The position numbers and the translations under genes were made by a program. A model generated the notes under the pieces. It did not search any database, was not told where the DNA came from, and worked only from the letters and a program-made list of their open reading frames with translations. Shown one piece after another: positions 35,757 through 49,200 of a DNA stretch of 64,000 nucleotides (position 1 is the first letter of the stretch; the number at the start of each line of letters is the position of its first letter). The DNA is from Apteryx mantelli (lineage: Eukaryota; Chordata; Aves; Apterygiformes; Apterygidae), in assembly GCF_036417845.1 (NCBI RefSeq), contig NC_089981.1, forward strand, positions 20,852,001 to 20,916,000, given 5' to 3'.

Positions 35757-37210
35757 CCATTATACATTTGTTTTTTTATTTCTGTACGCAATGTAATGTT
35801 TAGGCACGTTGCTCGGGACACTTTCTAAAATAAATCATTGGCCATTGTTTAGAGTATCCTTTTGGCTTTAAATACTGGTCAGGAAAACAAATGATGTAAA
35901 AATAAATGAATATAACTATTACAGAAATAAAAATGGATTTGCATCTAAAAGTGCAGGAGGTGAAGTACTTTAACCCTTTCACCAGACAATGTGGCAATAT
36001 ACAGTATATTGCTTCTGTTTGTTTGAGAAGGCTGTTGGAATTTTACACTGACATAGAAAATTATAAATTACACAGAATTAGTTTCCATAATCACTATATA
36101 TATATACACAAACCAGCTGTGAAAAAACTGGTTCAGAACATACAAATGAAAGCCTCACACAGATCAGTACAGTGAAAGTAACAATTAACATGCTCCGCTG
36201 CCAAAATTTGTATTAAAAAAAACACTATATACTTTTAAAATGCATGTACTGTAATTACATTAGCAGCACGGGCATTTCATTTACTTGACTTGTCTAAGAG
36301 GATTACAGCGTTTTAAATACGCAGATTGTTCTGAAATGTTCCATCGTATAATGCTCGGTATTAAAGTAAATCTCGGTGAACGGGTTAAAAGGCAGGTGAA
36401 TCACTTAAAAAACACAACAAGCCATGTGCACTTCAAATATTCTAGTGTTTCACCTGTAAGGTATTGTTTCAAGCAAACAAGACTTAACAGAACATATGGC
36501 TTTACAGTAACATCAATTTGTCAACTAAGTTGTAGCAATAAATACTTAAAATCTCTACCAATAGACTTACATTTTTGATCTGTTTTAAACAATACAGAAA
36601 ACAATTACCAATTAAAAAACCTGTTGTAAAATGTTGAACACCAAAAAGTCTTATTTAAATCACTTTTGTAAGCTAAAACAACCAAAATAACATTTAGAGG
36701 GCATTTCAGTTCTACAATTCTTCGCCAACCTGGAAGAAACATGAATTCAGTTTTTTTCTTTTTTTCTTTTTACAAGGTGAAAAATGTATGAAAACTGCTA
36801 AATACTTTGGTCACACTAATTGTCAAATAGTTATGTCTCAAATACATTAGATTTGTGTATTCACTTTTTTTTTTTATAAAACTATTCTTACAGCCATTTT
36901 AACTATAGTAACACTACTGTCATTACACGGGTGGCAAGATCTTATTTCACAGGCCACCCGTTATTTAGAACAATACAATATAAACATACGCAAAAATTAT
37001 TGGTATTTCTCAATGTGCAATATTTTTACACTTATGAATTTCTGTACAATGTCTTAAAATCTAGAATATAAATGTTGCTGGTCCTGATCCCTTGCGAAAT
37101 TAGTGCAGCAGTGACTGGCTTCAACAGGCTCTAGATGAAATCCTCAAGAAACACTCAACCCCCTGGATAGCAGTTCATTTTCTTCAGCCAACAGCAGTAG
37201 ACATCACATA
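35757..37210 (-). other. PPP6R3: PPP6R3 3' untranslated region
   Basis: This is AT-rich sequence downstream (in minus orientation) of the stop codon at 37,211-37,213. It has no introns that I can see and runs to the AATAAA at 35,775-35,780. The length of about 1.45 kb is reasonable for this gene. Another AATAAA on the minus strand at about 37,520 lies in the preceding intron and is not part of the UTR. Confidence 0.6.
35775..35780 (-). terminator. PPP6R3: Probable PPP6R3 polyadenylation signal
   Basis: AATAAA on the minus strand, followed by an A-rich stretch and TGTATAATGG. It is the first canonical signal I noticed downstream of the stop codon in an AT-rich UTR. Transcript 3' end data would settle it. 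Confidence 0.55.
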
Positions 37211-37239
37211 TCATACAGGGCCATTAACAGAAGTCTCTC
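37211..37239 (-). CDS. PPP6R3: PPP6R3 last exon, coding end
   Basis: 29 coding bases after acceptor CCCTTTTAG. They read ETSVNGPV and stop TGA, the conserved C-terminus of this protein. Direct joining to the exon at 41,156 would be out of frame, so an intermediate exon is required. Confidence 0.85.
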
Positions 37240-40200
37240 CTAAAAGGGTGCGTTGATCAGTCCTAGGAGGCCAAAAAAGGATGTAAGCGTACAAGAAACA
37301 AGAAGGGACCAAAATAAGTTCAGATAAGCGCAACCCCCCCCAAAATCACGTGTCACAGAGGTCTTCCTAGAACAGAATTCTACCGGAGTTGAAAAGAGGC
37401 AACAAGCAGCTAATAACACTCTCGGCCCATTCCTCCTCTTGAGCCCAGCATTACCCCTTTATTGCCTAATTAACGAAGCTTAAAATTAACTAAGCACACC
37501 AGTGAAAAGCACTTGATCTTTATTAAAATTAATTGAATGATCTCTATAAACACAGATATTCCCCTGAGGGGAATCACTAATAAAAGCACATTTGTGATAC
37601 TTCTCATGGTACCAAAAGGTCTAAAGATAGCTACTTATTTTCAAGTGCAAAGACATAACAGAAAAAAATAGTGTTTAAAAATTGCTTTAGTACTAATCTA
37701 ATCTGTAAGACACTGTTTTACAAATACTTTGAATTTCAGTCCATTAGTGTGAAAGACTCAGGAAGGAGAATAACGAGCAAACCTGCAGGAGCTAAAAGAA
37801 AAACAGCAGCATGTAGCTTTCTAGCTACGAGAAAGTCCAGTGCAAACGTGCCGGCTCACTTGCTCCCAGGCCAACGCAAATGAAGAAATCAATCAGTTGT
37901 GCATGGGAACATGAAGAATTTCAAGCAACCAAAGCCCCAAATCCTCAGCTTCCGTTCAGCGCAACTCTATTGAACGCGTTTGAAGATTCCTTTAAGGGCT
38001 GTAAATACCACTTGGAACCACGCGTGAGGACAGATACCTGTAACTCCTGTTCTCTGCTGGTGAACATCACAGAGAAGCCACACTCTTGGGTCCGTGCTCT
38101 ACATGCATATGACCAGCAGGAGTCCCCTAGCTAAGTCTTTGGCTGCTAAGCGCTAAAAAACACTTCTTTAAGAAGATATGGACACATTAGAAAAGAGACG
38201 AGACAGCACTAGACAAAGTCAAACACTTGAGAGAAACCGGGAAGAGACAAGTGTTTCATGGACTGGAGGCCTGACAGTCCACACAGCTGCAGCAGTAAGT
38301 CATTTACTACCGACTGGGGGGAAAAAAACAACCCATGACAAACCAGGGCTCCTAGCAGAGATGATTACTGCTGGCTCTCAGCCCAAGACCTACCTAGGGG
38401 ACTCCTCGCACCAGTAACACATGCATGGAGCCCCCAAAGCACAATTAAGTTCGCCTAGATATTCATCCCGCGCTCCCAGGAGGATCTGCTGTGACAGCCA
38501 CCCTTAGAGAAAGCACCGAGCTCTGCCGGAGCCAGCGGGGCTCGCTGGAAGGAGTCCTGCGGAGGTTTGCGGGCAACTCGAAAGCAATCCCAGCAACTGC
38601 TAGCTAGGAGAGCCCTCTGTTGGTTTGGACCGGCAGCTCACTACTCTCGAGGCCATCGCCTAGTATCCAAGGCCTTTTTGCTTCTCTACAATATAATGCT
38701 CCTCAGGATAAAAAAAAGCATATCTATATCTTTCTATCTCCTCTTGATAAAAATAATACCTTCGGATAAAGAAGGAGTTGTGAAAGGGGGGGGGGGGTCT
38801 CTGGGTTTCCCACTTCAACTAAAATATACTTATTTTTCAATTAGAATCCATTTCTTGACTAAATTTATGGAATATATCCAAGTAGAAAGTTCTGGTTTGC
38901 AGAAAAAGACAGCAGCATTCTCGGGTGAAACAGCACCAGAGAGCTAAAACGTACCTGCTCGCGAACGAGTCGCGAGAGAACAGAATCTGAACTTTGTCAA
39001 GTATCTTTGCGTCTTTCTTAAACAGTTTGCCTAAGGGATAACAGGCAACCCCACTGCGTGTTGCGGTTAAAACACACGCACGCACAGGGCTATAATCCAT
39101 CTTGGCTTATAGCATTTCCATTTTGTCTTCAACAGTAAGCTAGGTGTATAATAGTGTCCAGATGGTCTTAAAAATGATTGCTTCTTTCACAAGAGACTTT
39201 CACACTTTTGTCAGAAATATCAACTTTTTCGAATAACAGCCAAAACCTACAGAAGTTGAAAAAACACCATAGCTTTTAAACTGTTAAAACTCAACTAGTT
39301 CCATACCGATTCAGAATATAAATACAGAATCATACCTCTGTCTATACTGCGAGGCAAAACTGACTCCTGGAATTGCTTTTCACTAACTGGAGCCCTCTCC
39401 CCCTTCGAACCATGCTCACAAGCCCCCAGCTGCGACGGGAAGGCAGCGGGCACAGCCCGACACCCCCCCCAGGCGCTACCACGCTCTGCCCTGCGGGCCG
39501 GGCAGCAGAGCCAGGGATTGCTCAGGGCACAGAGCAAGTACACGGTATTTCAGCTCTCCTTCTGCGTGACTTTTGAGTCCGGTTCCTCTGGGCATCCATG
39601 GCACAGGAATTTGTACTGTACTTGTAGCCTTAATACAGCGAATCAAGCCTGGGGGGCTCCAGTACCCTGATGTGCAGCAAGGAGTTATTTCAAGCAGGAA
39701 AACAGTGAACTCTTCTCTGGCGATTAGTTACAAAGAACTTATGAATCTGAAGCGATCTAGAAAACGAGAACTCCCCCCACCTTGCGCTGAGCTGCGTAGC
39801 GCGTGGACTAGCTCAACCACAACACTTCTGCCTCCAGCAGCGAGATCTAGCTGCCTGTGCTGCCTCATCTGGGCTGGTGAGACTTTGAGGGGAAGGGGGC
39901 AGAAGCCTGGCAAAGCCATGTTCACATCCAAAGAGGAGCTGGAAGCTACTTCTGTCAAACACTGCTCTGATCTAGCTCCCAAGTAAGGTTTGCAGGGAAC
40001 ACTGTCTTCAAGGGTGGTGGGCTTCTCACCTAGTTTAAGCTCTTCACTATTTTAGGCTTCTGATGCAAGTTTAAGGTGAATCCTACTCTAGAAGCACTGA
40101 GTTTTCTCCCCTCACTGAAGTCTAGAAAATACCTCAGATGTGAAACATTTGCAGTCAATACTTCTGACATTTGGCAATTAATCTCACCCTATGTGCTTCT

Positions 40201-43200
40201 GACTTCAGTGAAGCTGTACTACACTTCAAGTTGGTTCTGACTGCTTCTGGATTTCACTTTAACTTGGGAGGCAAAAAATAAGCCAAAACAAGTACTTCAA
40301 CACGAAATCAAACAGGAAAAAAAAAAAAAAAAATACTGCCAGATGCCTTTTTTGGAGGAAGCAGTCCTGACAGCTTAAAAGAAACATTTATGCAAGAACA
40401 GCTTTCTGTGTTTGGTGGAGGTCCCCTCCAAATTGCATCTTGAGTTACTATTCTCTGAAACCGCACCACTAGCCAAGCTGCCAAGGCAAAACATCCTCAT
40501 TTCTTTCCTCCGATAAGCATGCTGAACAATCCAGGTTGCTCCAAATTTCAAGAGGATTTTATTTGAAACAAATGGCTTACATACTTTGAACAGTTTGTCC
40601 AAATCTACAAGCATTCAGATCAGTATCTGATAAAGACAAGGGTACAAACAGTAACTGTTTCAAAATTAGAGGCAATTATTTGACTAGCTTCACAGTCAAG
40701 TGTGACTTAAGGCACCATTTCCTTTCCACACAGCTGCATTTACGGATCCCCCCCAACCGTACCGTAGTCGGAAGAAAAACAGCCCTAGTTTATACGCGTT
40801 CTCAGGACACAAAGTCAAACTTAATCCACTAAACTTCCCGCCCCATACACAGACTTTTCACAATTGTATCAAGTCACTATTCAAACTCCTCATATATCAC
40901 AAAACAGAACGGGAATATTTACAACATCCTACAAGACAAATACAAGGTAAATCAGCTTCACAACTCAGGAGTCTTGGTATCAGTAGAAAACACAACTTAC
41001 AAGATTCATGTAAAATAGATGCAAGAGTCAATTTAGGAGGAATTAAACTAAGAGCTGATCAAAATGGACATGGAGGAATATCTTTGGATCAGCCCTACTA
41101 GGAAAACACGCAAACTGCTGCTCAGAGGATTGAAAGCACCCTTGAATGCCGTTACCTCTGTTCTGGACTGCTGCTAGTAGGTTGTAGAGTAGAAGGAGCC
41201 TCTTCCGCAACCTCTGCGTTCTCCTCCACCACGTATTTACAAGAAGCATCCTGCGAGGTAGACAGTTTTCCTTCCTCACTGAACAAAAGAAACAAGTTAT
41301 TTAATTTTCAGTTTAGTTATGGGGAACTTCGCACAACACTATGAACTCAGGAAAAGGGTTTGTATTTCACATGCAAATGGATTTTGAATTATGACTGAAA
41401 TATGAAGATCAAGCAACATGGCTCTGGACTTTGCAAATATCCAGCAATGCACTGGTGTTCACATCCATTAAAACTTGACTGGAAAAGGAGGCAGGAAATA
41501 CAATGAGCACAAATAAGACCGGAGAGGAAATAAGGAAAGCGTGTGATGCCTGAAGTGGTAACAGCAACAGTTACTGTACATACCGATAGGATTTCAACAC
41601 TCTGAAGCCAAAAGTATGCAAAATGGAAGGAAAGAGGTATAAAAGAATTTCAAGATTCCCTTAGAAACTGCCATGAATAAAGTTTGCCCGTGAAGCAGAT
41701 GAGCAGAGTCACATTAACTCATCACCACCTTTATTAAACTCCACCGCCTCCGTAGCCAAGTGGAACAAGCATCTTAGACAGGAGTGACAGCACCCCCATT
41801 TCACAAACTTCCTTTCCCAGGGCCAAAGCTAAACACGGTTCTGCGAATGAGCAATACGCCCACGCTAGGCAAGACGCGACCTTGGAACCAGGCAGGCTCA
41901 AGAGCAATCGGTAAACACATGCTTGTGTCTCGCCTTTCAAATAAAGCTTTTCTGCCTCTTTATCCTGCTTTTTCCCACCTCCGCTACACCACTGCGACCA
42001 CGCTAACATACAAGCGTGGCTGTACACCTACCTACAGGGAGCCTGAGAGAAGGCAGCTCTGAAGGAGACACAAGGATCAATTTTACTCCTCTGTAGCAAT
42101 AAATCTACATATGTAAAACATCATGAGTATTTTAAAAACCACTATCCTCCGCTGACTGCTCTATTTTTAGAGTTCTCCTTTCAACAGATCCTTTTTCTTT
42201 CAACTGATCCTCCTCTCCTCCCATGCCTCCTTAGATAGCTGCATAATCCATTAAAATATTCTTTTGCATTGCAAGCTCTCATCAAGATCCAGTTTTCCAG
42301 ATACACTTCTTGTATTTATTCAAAATACTAGTCACACTCCCCATGAACACCCTGCCTGGGTAGTCACCCCCACACACCTTTTTAAGGGGGAGTTTCTGGT
42401 CTCCTTCTCCCTTGCTTCATTAGTTAAAACAAACAAACAAAAACACAAAGCCCACACTCGTCTCCACAGCTTTCCACAAATTAACCATTCCTACTTACCT
42501 TATGATGCTCCCTTCCTCCCAACACTGACTCCATAACCACTCATTTTCTATCGGCAAAACCCAACACAAAACCCAAGGGCAGGAGTATCCCGCTTTGCCA
42601 GGGGCAAATCCCCCCAGGGAAGATCCCAGATTCGTATCCTCTCCTCTTCCACCTGGGCATCCGTCTAACTGCAGGAATCCACGCGCTGACCCCTCCACTC
42701 AGATAAGTAACTCCATGAAGGGAGGCAGGAGCTGCTGTCACATGCTGCCTTCTAACGTTAACTTAGCTTTTCCCCCCCTTATCAGAAGCCACAGAGCTTT
42801 GTGCGAACTGAAGCAATTTAAGAAGGCAAAAATCTAAACATTCAGCAGAACAAACACACAAATCATACAAATGTTACCTAAAATACAGAAAAAATTGGGC
42901 AGCAGATGCATCATTTATTCAAGCACTAGGTCAAAAAGCCACTGTGGTTTCATGCTACGTCATCATCGCATCCCTCCTCTAAATGGCTGTGGTTCAATTA
43001 CTCTACCAATTCTGTTTGATTTATAGGCACTGTGCAGCCAGAAATGCTCCCTCCACCATCCTGAAAACACCAGGAATTAATCAGGTGCTAAAAGGGATTA
43101 GGAATATTTGAAACAAGAGTTTATTGCTTGCATAGTTAAATGGATGGAAACAAGAGTGACTGAACACTTCTGCTTCAACTCCTGAAGCCTCCAGAAAGAA

Positions 43201-46200
43201 CAGCAGGTATCTACTACCACAAACAGGGGACAATTAGAAGTGAAATGAATTTAAAAAAAGGCTAATGGAAGGACTCACACAGGGAAGTTTCTTCTACTGA
43301 GATGGATTAGTCCTTGGAAGCAACTCCCAAGACATACGGTCGATTTTTGTTTTCAATTTTTAAAGCTGGAAGACTAGGAATACTAGGAAGTAATTCTGCA
43401 AGAGTGAAGAGAGGGCTGGATACCCCAATGCTACTAGAATGTTCTAATCTCTCAAGATGGGGGAGAAAAAGCAGCTTCAATGAATACAGGCAGAATGACT
43501 TGTGCAGGTCAGATTGATTGTTGCCTCAGTTTTCCTAAAGTTTTGATACTAAAAGAACCGTTTCATCACTTAACACCTAGTATACCAGAAAGAAATATGT
43601 TTCATTCCCATACAAGGGCCACTGTGTTGACATATGCCATACGGCATGTAACCACGTTATAAGATCATTATTCCTAAATCAAATGCTTCATATCACAAGT
43701 TATCAAAATTAAAAGGTTTGTTCTCTCAGTTATTCCAGAATTCTACATGCCACCTACAGTCCAGAACAGATTTGACGCTATCACCCGCACCAGTATCAGC
43801 CATTGTCCAAAGTGTCCGATGAGTTACTCGCACAAGCGGTGCCTGGTGGCCTTCAACCTCTCTCCTCAAGCTGCTTGGATGAGGAAGATCAAATTCCCAT
43901 CTGAAAACCACCAGTTCTGTGCAAAATTCGAAATGCTTTAGCTTTCACGTGTGAAATGCATCAGGCTTAAAAGTTATTGCAAAGCTGGCCATAATCTTCT
44001 GGGCAGCTTCACTTAAAACCTCCCACTGCATATTAAAGCGGGATAAGGGAAACTACGTTCTAGTAACTAGAATCTGAAGTAAAATTTTAGAACATAGTCA
44101 TTTTGGAAAAAAGTTTCCAGTTAAAGCCTTAGGAATTATTACATGTAAAGAACTCTTCTTGAAGACAGCTAATGTTACATCAACAGTGCTTATTTTAAGA
44201 GTGGGAAGACAATAAATAGGTATTCTCACCTTTTGAAGACAGCTGTTTCAGTTTTAGCATCTACAGTAAGGCTCAGTGTCTCCTTCATGCTGCCGTTCAT
44301 TACTGTTTCAGTTACCTTGTCTGCATTTTCTGCATCATCCTCTCCATCCGAGCTGGCCTCCATAGCAACACTTCCCGGGGCTAGATATCAAGAAGCACTT
44401 TAGTATATTGCTAGTTATGTTTGTATTTCATGAGCAAGCAGCACACTCTACATAGCTAGAATCAATTTTTCTGCAGCTTTGTACACTTCTCACATCTTTC
44501 ATTGCAGAGACAGTTACCAGTTTTCTGCAGTTTCCCACTATACACATATATACAGCATAAGTACTTCATACAGAGGTTTTAAGGGGGGGAAAAAAGCAAT
44601 GCCTCCCCAAACATGCCAGAATTATTGTTTTTTCCATTTTTCAAGCCAGTTAGCGGTTTAGACTGGCAATGGTTACTGAAACATGTTTGTCAGCACAAGA
44701 TTTTAACAGAATTATAGCGACCGAGTTTTCTGTAGGGTCACAATTACTGCAAAGAGAGTCCACATGGTCAATGTACAAATTTGCTGATAAATTTTCAAGT
44801 ACAGACAAGCCTTAGGTTTGAAGTCCAAGGAAGCTGGACTTCTCAACACTTCCTGTTCTGTCTGCTAGTAACGTGTGCAGAAAGTTAATTAATACAGGTT
44901 TGGCTTTTAATCAGTTCGCATATGTAGGGAAGAAGGAATGAGTGTGTGCATACAGGGGAGGTAAGTGGAAAAGGACGGAGCAGGAAGGGGAAATTCGTAG
45001 CTACAGGCCTCCTGCCACATGAGAAGAGACTAGAGGCTACAACTCTTCTTGGGCATCACGTCAGCTCATTAAATGCTGACGCAAACAAGGCTTGTCTAAT
45101 ACAGTACAGTTAGCTTCCATGTAATGCTTTTCTGTTCATGACATAAAAGCAACTTTTAAGAGGACAGTAACACTGGTTCCCATTTTAAACAGGAAAACTT
45201 CAGTTCAGAATGCCTTTGACAAGTCATTTTCATCATCTGGCAGAACAGCAGCAGAGCCTCAGAGAGGCCTCGGGAGACCTGAATTTTAAAGTTCAGGCAG
45301 GTCTCTCTCAGGCACAACTCTTACAATCAGTTTGTTTGCATTTCTGAGTAACTGCAGTGTACTTACTCTCCAGCTGTGTTGCAAGAGCAGTGATGTTTGC
45401 ACTCAAGGGATCCATGGGCTCTGCATTAGTTTCCATTTCCACAGGAGAATTACTTCTTAAGGAATCTTTTGAACTTCAAATACAAAGTAAAAAAAGTTTT
45501 AGAAACATGTCTGAACAGCAGAACGAAGCTTACTCTTAAAACGGTATTTTTAGTTCTATCACAGCTACGAGACCTCGAACTTGACTGAAACCAAATGATG
45601 CCAAGACTCCTCCATATGTGCTAAGGCACACTAAGCACACAAACTTAGGTAATGCAAAAACCACCAGAACTGAGCTCGCTGAGGGTTTGTTTGTGTTTTA
45701 TTTCTGTTTGTTTTGATTAAAAGGAGGAGTGGAAACTTCCTGGCTAAATATGGCATATCAAGTATTCCTGGCTCCTCACAATATGTTTCCAACATCAGCT
45801 GTCTTTCTGAGCACATTCTCTTTGGGATCTGAAAGATCCAAAGACAGTTTTCTGCAGAGACTGCCAACAGTCCTCAATCGTCACCAACAGCAGATGTGAA
45901 TTTACACTGCAATTTGCTTTTCTAACAGTATCTACAGAACAGTCACAAGTTGCTCATTCTGAAGGAACCCAAAAGCAACATCAAATTTTGACCACTTAAC
46001 ACACTTAATTCACTCCTCACCTTTGCAGTTCTATCCACTAATGCTGCAACTCCAAGTCTTCATTTTCCAAACCAATAATCCTTTGTTACCAACCTACCTG
46101 CCCCAAACGTGAAACAAAACACTGCTTTATGGTGGAAGTCAGAAGTGTTATGGGACTATAACAACTAAATGAAGGTAAAAACTACAAATTGCCATTCTTA

Positions 46201-49200
46201 TGTCAGAGCCTTTTAAGGCCCAGGCAGACAGATCATAGCAAGAAGCATAGAGGCAACGCTTTCCTGATTGAAAGAGATACTTCTTGACTGCCAATGTTTG
46301 GCAAGTCAAGATTTGTACCTACATGGATAATTGGGGACCTCCTCATTACACAGAGAACTTAGTTGTTTTTTGACGCAATGTTCAAGCCAAAAAAAGGAAA
46401 GTGTACGTCAGGCATTCTCTAAATACCGCAGGGCAGCCTAACCTAGGCATCACACCCACAGAACCAGGTGGTTTTCAGGAAGAACACACTTGTTCTGTAA
46501 CACCCCAAATCCAGAACCATCATAGAAGTTTTGCGGCCTTCCCATTCCATGGTCACATCCCTTTCTTTAAATAAGTAAATAATTAAGTAAAAAGCACACC
46601 CTAGTATCCAAGGACCCAAACACTTAAAGAAACAAAAACAACAACAAAAACTAGGACAATGGCACTTTAGGATACACTCACCCTACAAAAAGGAACTATG
46701 TTGTAATCAGATCACACAAAGTCATACTGTTAAATGGGGCCCCCCCTTCAGACACTATACACCCCATAACCCCACCGAAACACTGCAACACAGGCTTGGG
46801 GGCAGAGACGCCCCAAACGGCAGCTGCCATTACATATGGCACTTCAGAGCTTGCCCTGGATCGCTAACACGCTTACCTCAGAGAGGAGGTGAACTCGGTA
46901 AAGGAAGCCCAGCCAGTCTCTTTGGCCGGCATAGGTTCTTCTGTGCTCCACACATCAGACCCAACCGAATCCAGGTTGGCACCATGCGCAGTCTCCATGG
47001 GTACGTCAAAGTTAGCTGACCAGTTTGGTGCTAGAAACGATCAACAAGTTCATTAGCAACAGATTTCCTTAAGTAACATGAATACCCATATCCTTAATGC
47101 ACTGATTCTCTATAAACATCCCCCAAAAAGCAGCAAAATTCTTAACTATAGACTTTAATGCACATGCAGCAGTTCTGTATACTGTCAAAAAGTGAAGACA
47201 TTTCTTAAAAGGGAAATTCTGCTGGTAAGGCAGAATTTTAATAGCAGTAACTCACAGCACTCTGCAAAAGACAATGCAACTTATCTGAAGATGATAATAA
47301 ACCATATTAGCTCACAGGTGTAATCCCACTTTATCTTTTAACCTAAAACCAACATTTGCCATCATCTTCAACACTAATTTCTAAAATAACAATGTATATA
47401 TATTTTAGATCTTAAGAGTTTTCATCCCTTATTCACCATTTCCTAGGCACATTTTCCTCCACACAGGAAAGAAAGTGAGCAAGCCAACTTAAATATGGAC
47501 ACTAATTTCTCATGCACTAACAGCACTGCTAAATTTCAGAAAAGCTTAAGATCTTTTTGAGCTTTTAAGTATTTATTGGGATTTTAATTCTTGGAGCAAA
47601 TTTGACTTAAAAGCGTTTAATTTAGGATAGGTCAATTCAAAATACTTCACCTACCCAAGGGAGATTTTTTTTCATTAACACTTACATACAAAAAAACAGG
47701 CTGAAAAGGAAGCTCTGACTAGCAATTAGAAATTCCAACCCAGGCAGATATGGGAGGAGACCCACATGGATCAAAACTTGTTTGACACACAGATGCCAAC
47801 GACACCAATCTGACAAAAGAAAAGAAAACCCTTAACTTTTCCTTCTATTTTAATTTTCTTACAGTCTAGATAAAAAAAACACAGGACTTATTTACCTACA
47901 GATGTTGCCAATTTAACTAAAGTCATTTTAGTCTACTCTAACTTGTGAAAACTGATGGAATTGTTTTAAAAGTGAGTTAAGTTTCCGTGTAAGAGTCTGA
48001 TGCACATCTTAAACATGAGACAAAACAAGCCAACAAATCTAGGTTGGTCTATTCTGGGAGTCTTTTAAAAGAGCATTGTAAGATAAAAGTTGGTCTGAAA
48101 GGCTTCCAGTAAATATAACAGTATTTTAAGTTGCAAGATTATTAGCCTATCAATTTTGTAGGCATTCAAAATTGGTAAGTGTTTAAGTTGCATCCTTCTC
48201 TTTTTTCCCCCCCCTTGAAGAGGGGAATCTGAATTTTGGAGATACTACTGTAGCTTGGCTCAAGACATGCAAGGATTTCAAACCTCCCAATATTTGCATG
48301 CTCTCTATTATCAATAGTCTTTACAGTTAAAAAAAAAATTGTAATTTTCATTTTCAAGATAGCTGGAATAAAAAAGAGGCAAACTCCTACAAAATACTGC
48401 TAGATCTAACACTTCAACTCCGAGCAGCTGGGATAAAAACTACCTACGTTCATTTAAGTCCACTTCCATTTTGTCCTCTGTATTGGTATGCGATTCAAAC
48501 AAGTCTTGTTTCGTTCCATCCTCTTCTTCAGAGTCTGTACTTTCTTCACTGTCCGTACTGCCCGAACTTAAAAAACAAAAAAAGATTGTTTACGTTCTGC
48601 GATTAGGATCAGATCCTGGGCACAGTTAAACACTGGTGAAGTGGAGAATAAAGAGAACTACAACAACTACCAATTCTGATAGATTAACTGAGTTATGATT
48701 CATTAGCTGTTAGCCACCCACCCCGTTCCTCCCCCCAAGAAACGGGGTTTTAGATTTGTCATTTCATCATGCAGAGAGGCTTTTCCTCCCCTCTCACAAG
48801 AGAAAGGAAACAGATTTTTGTCACTGTTGTCAAGCAAAAGGAAGCAGAAGATGAGAGCAAGGAGTCAGACCAACAATATCTGAACAGAAAGAGATCGGTT
48901 CACTCTCTCTGTGCTAGACAGGAGCGCCAAAGGAGGCACCTAAATACAAAACTCTTTCCAACACCACTTAACAAGACATAGCTCAGTTTATTTTGAAATC
49001 TAACAACCAACCCAAGTGTCCCAGAACCTGGTCCAGCCCCTAATTACACACTTCCTTGAACCCTCTGGAAATCTCTCCCTTCCCGGAGAGCACCACTGGC
49101 ACCACCGACACTAACACCGAGGCAGCATCGGAAGATGAGGATGCCTTTGAACTGTATCACATTTGCAGCCACGACAGCAAAAGGCAGGAGCAACAAGTGA

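Noticed and set aside
38387-38412. Alternative linking exon ending TGARSPLG before a GTAGGT donor
   Set aside because: The phase at the donor fits, but there is no AG acceptor at the required position, and the nearest upstream AG leads into a stop codon.
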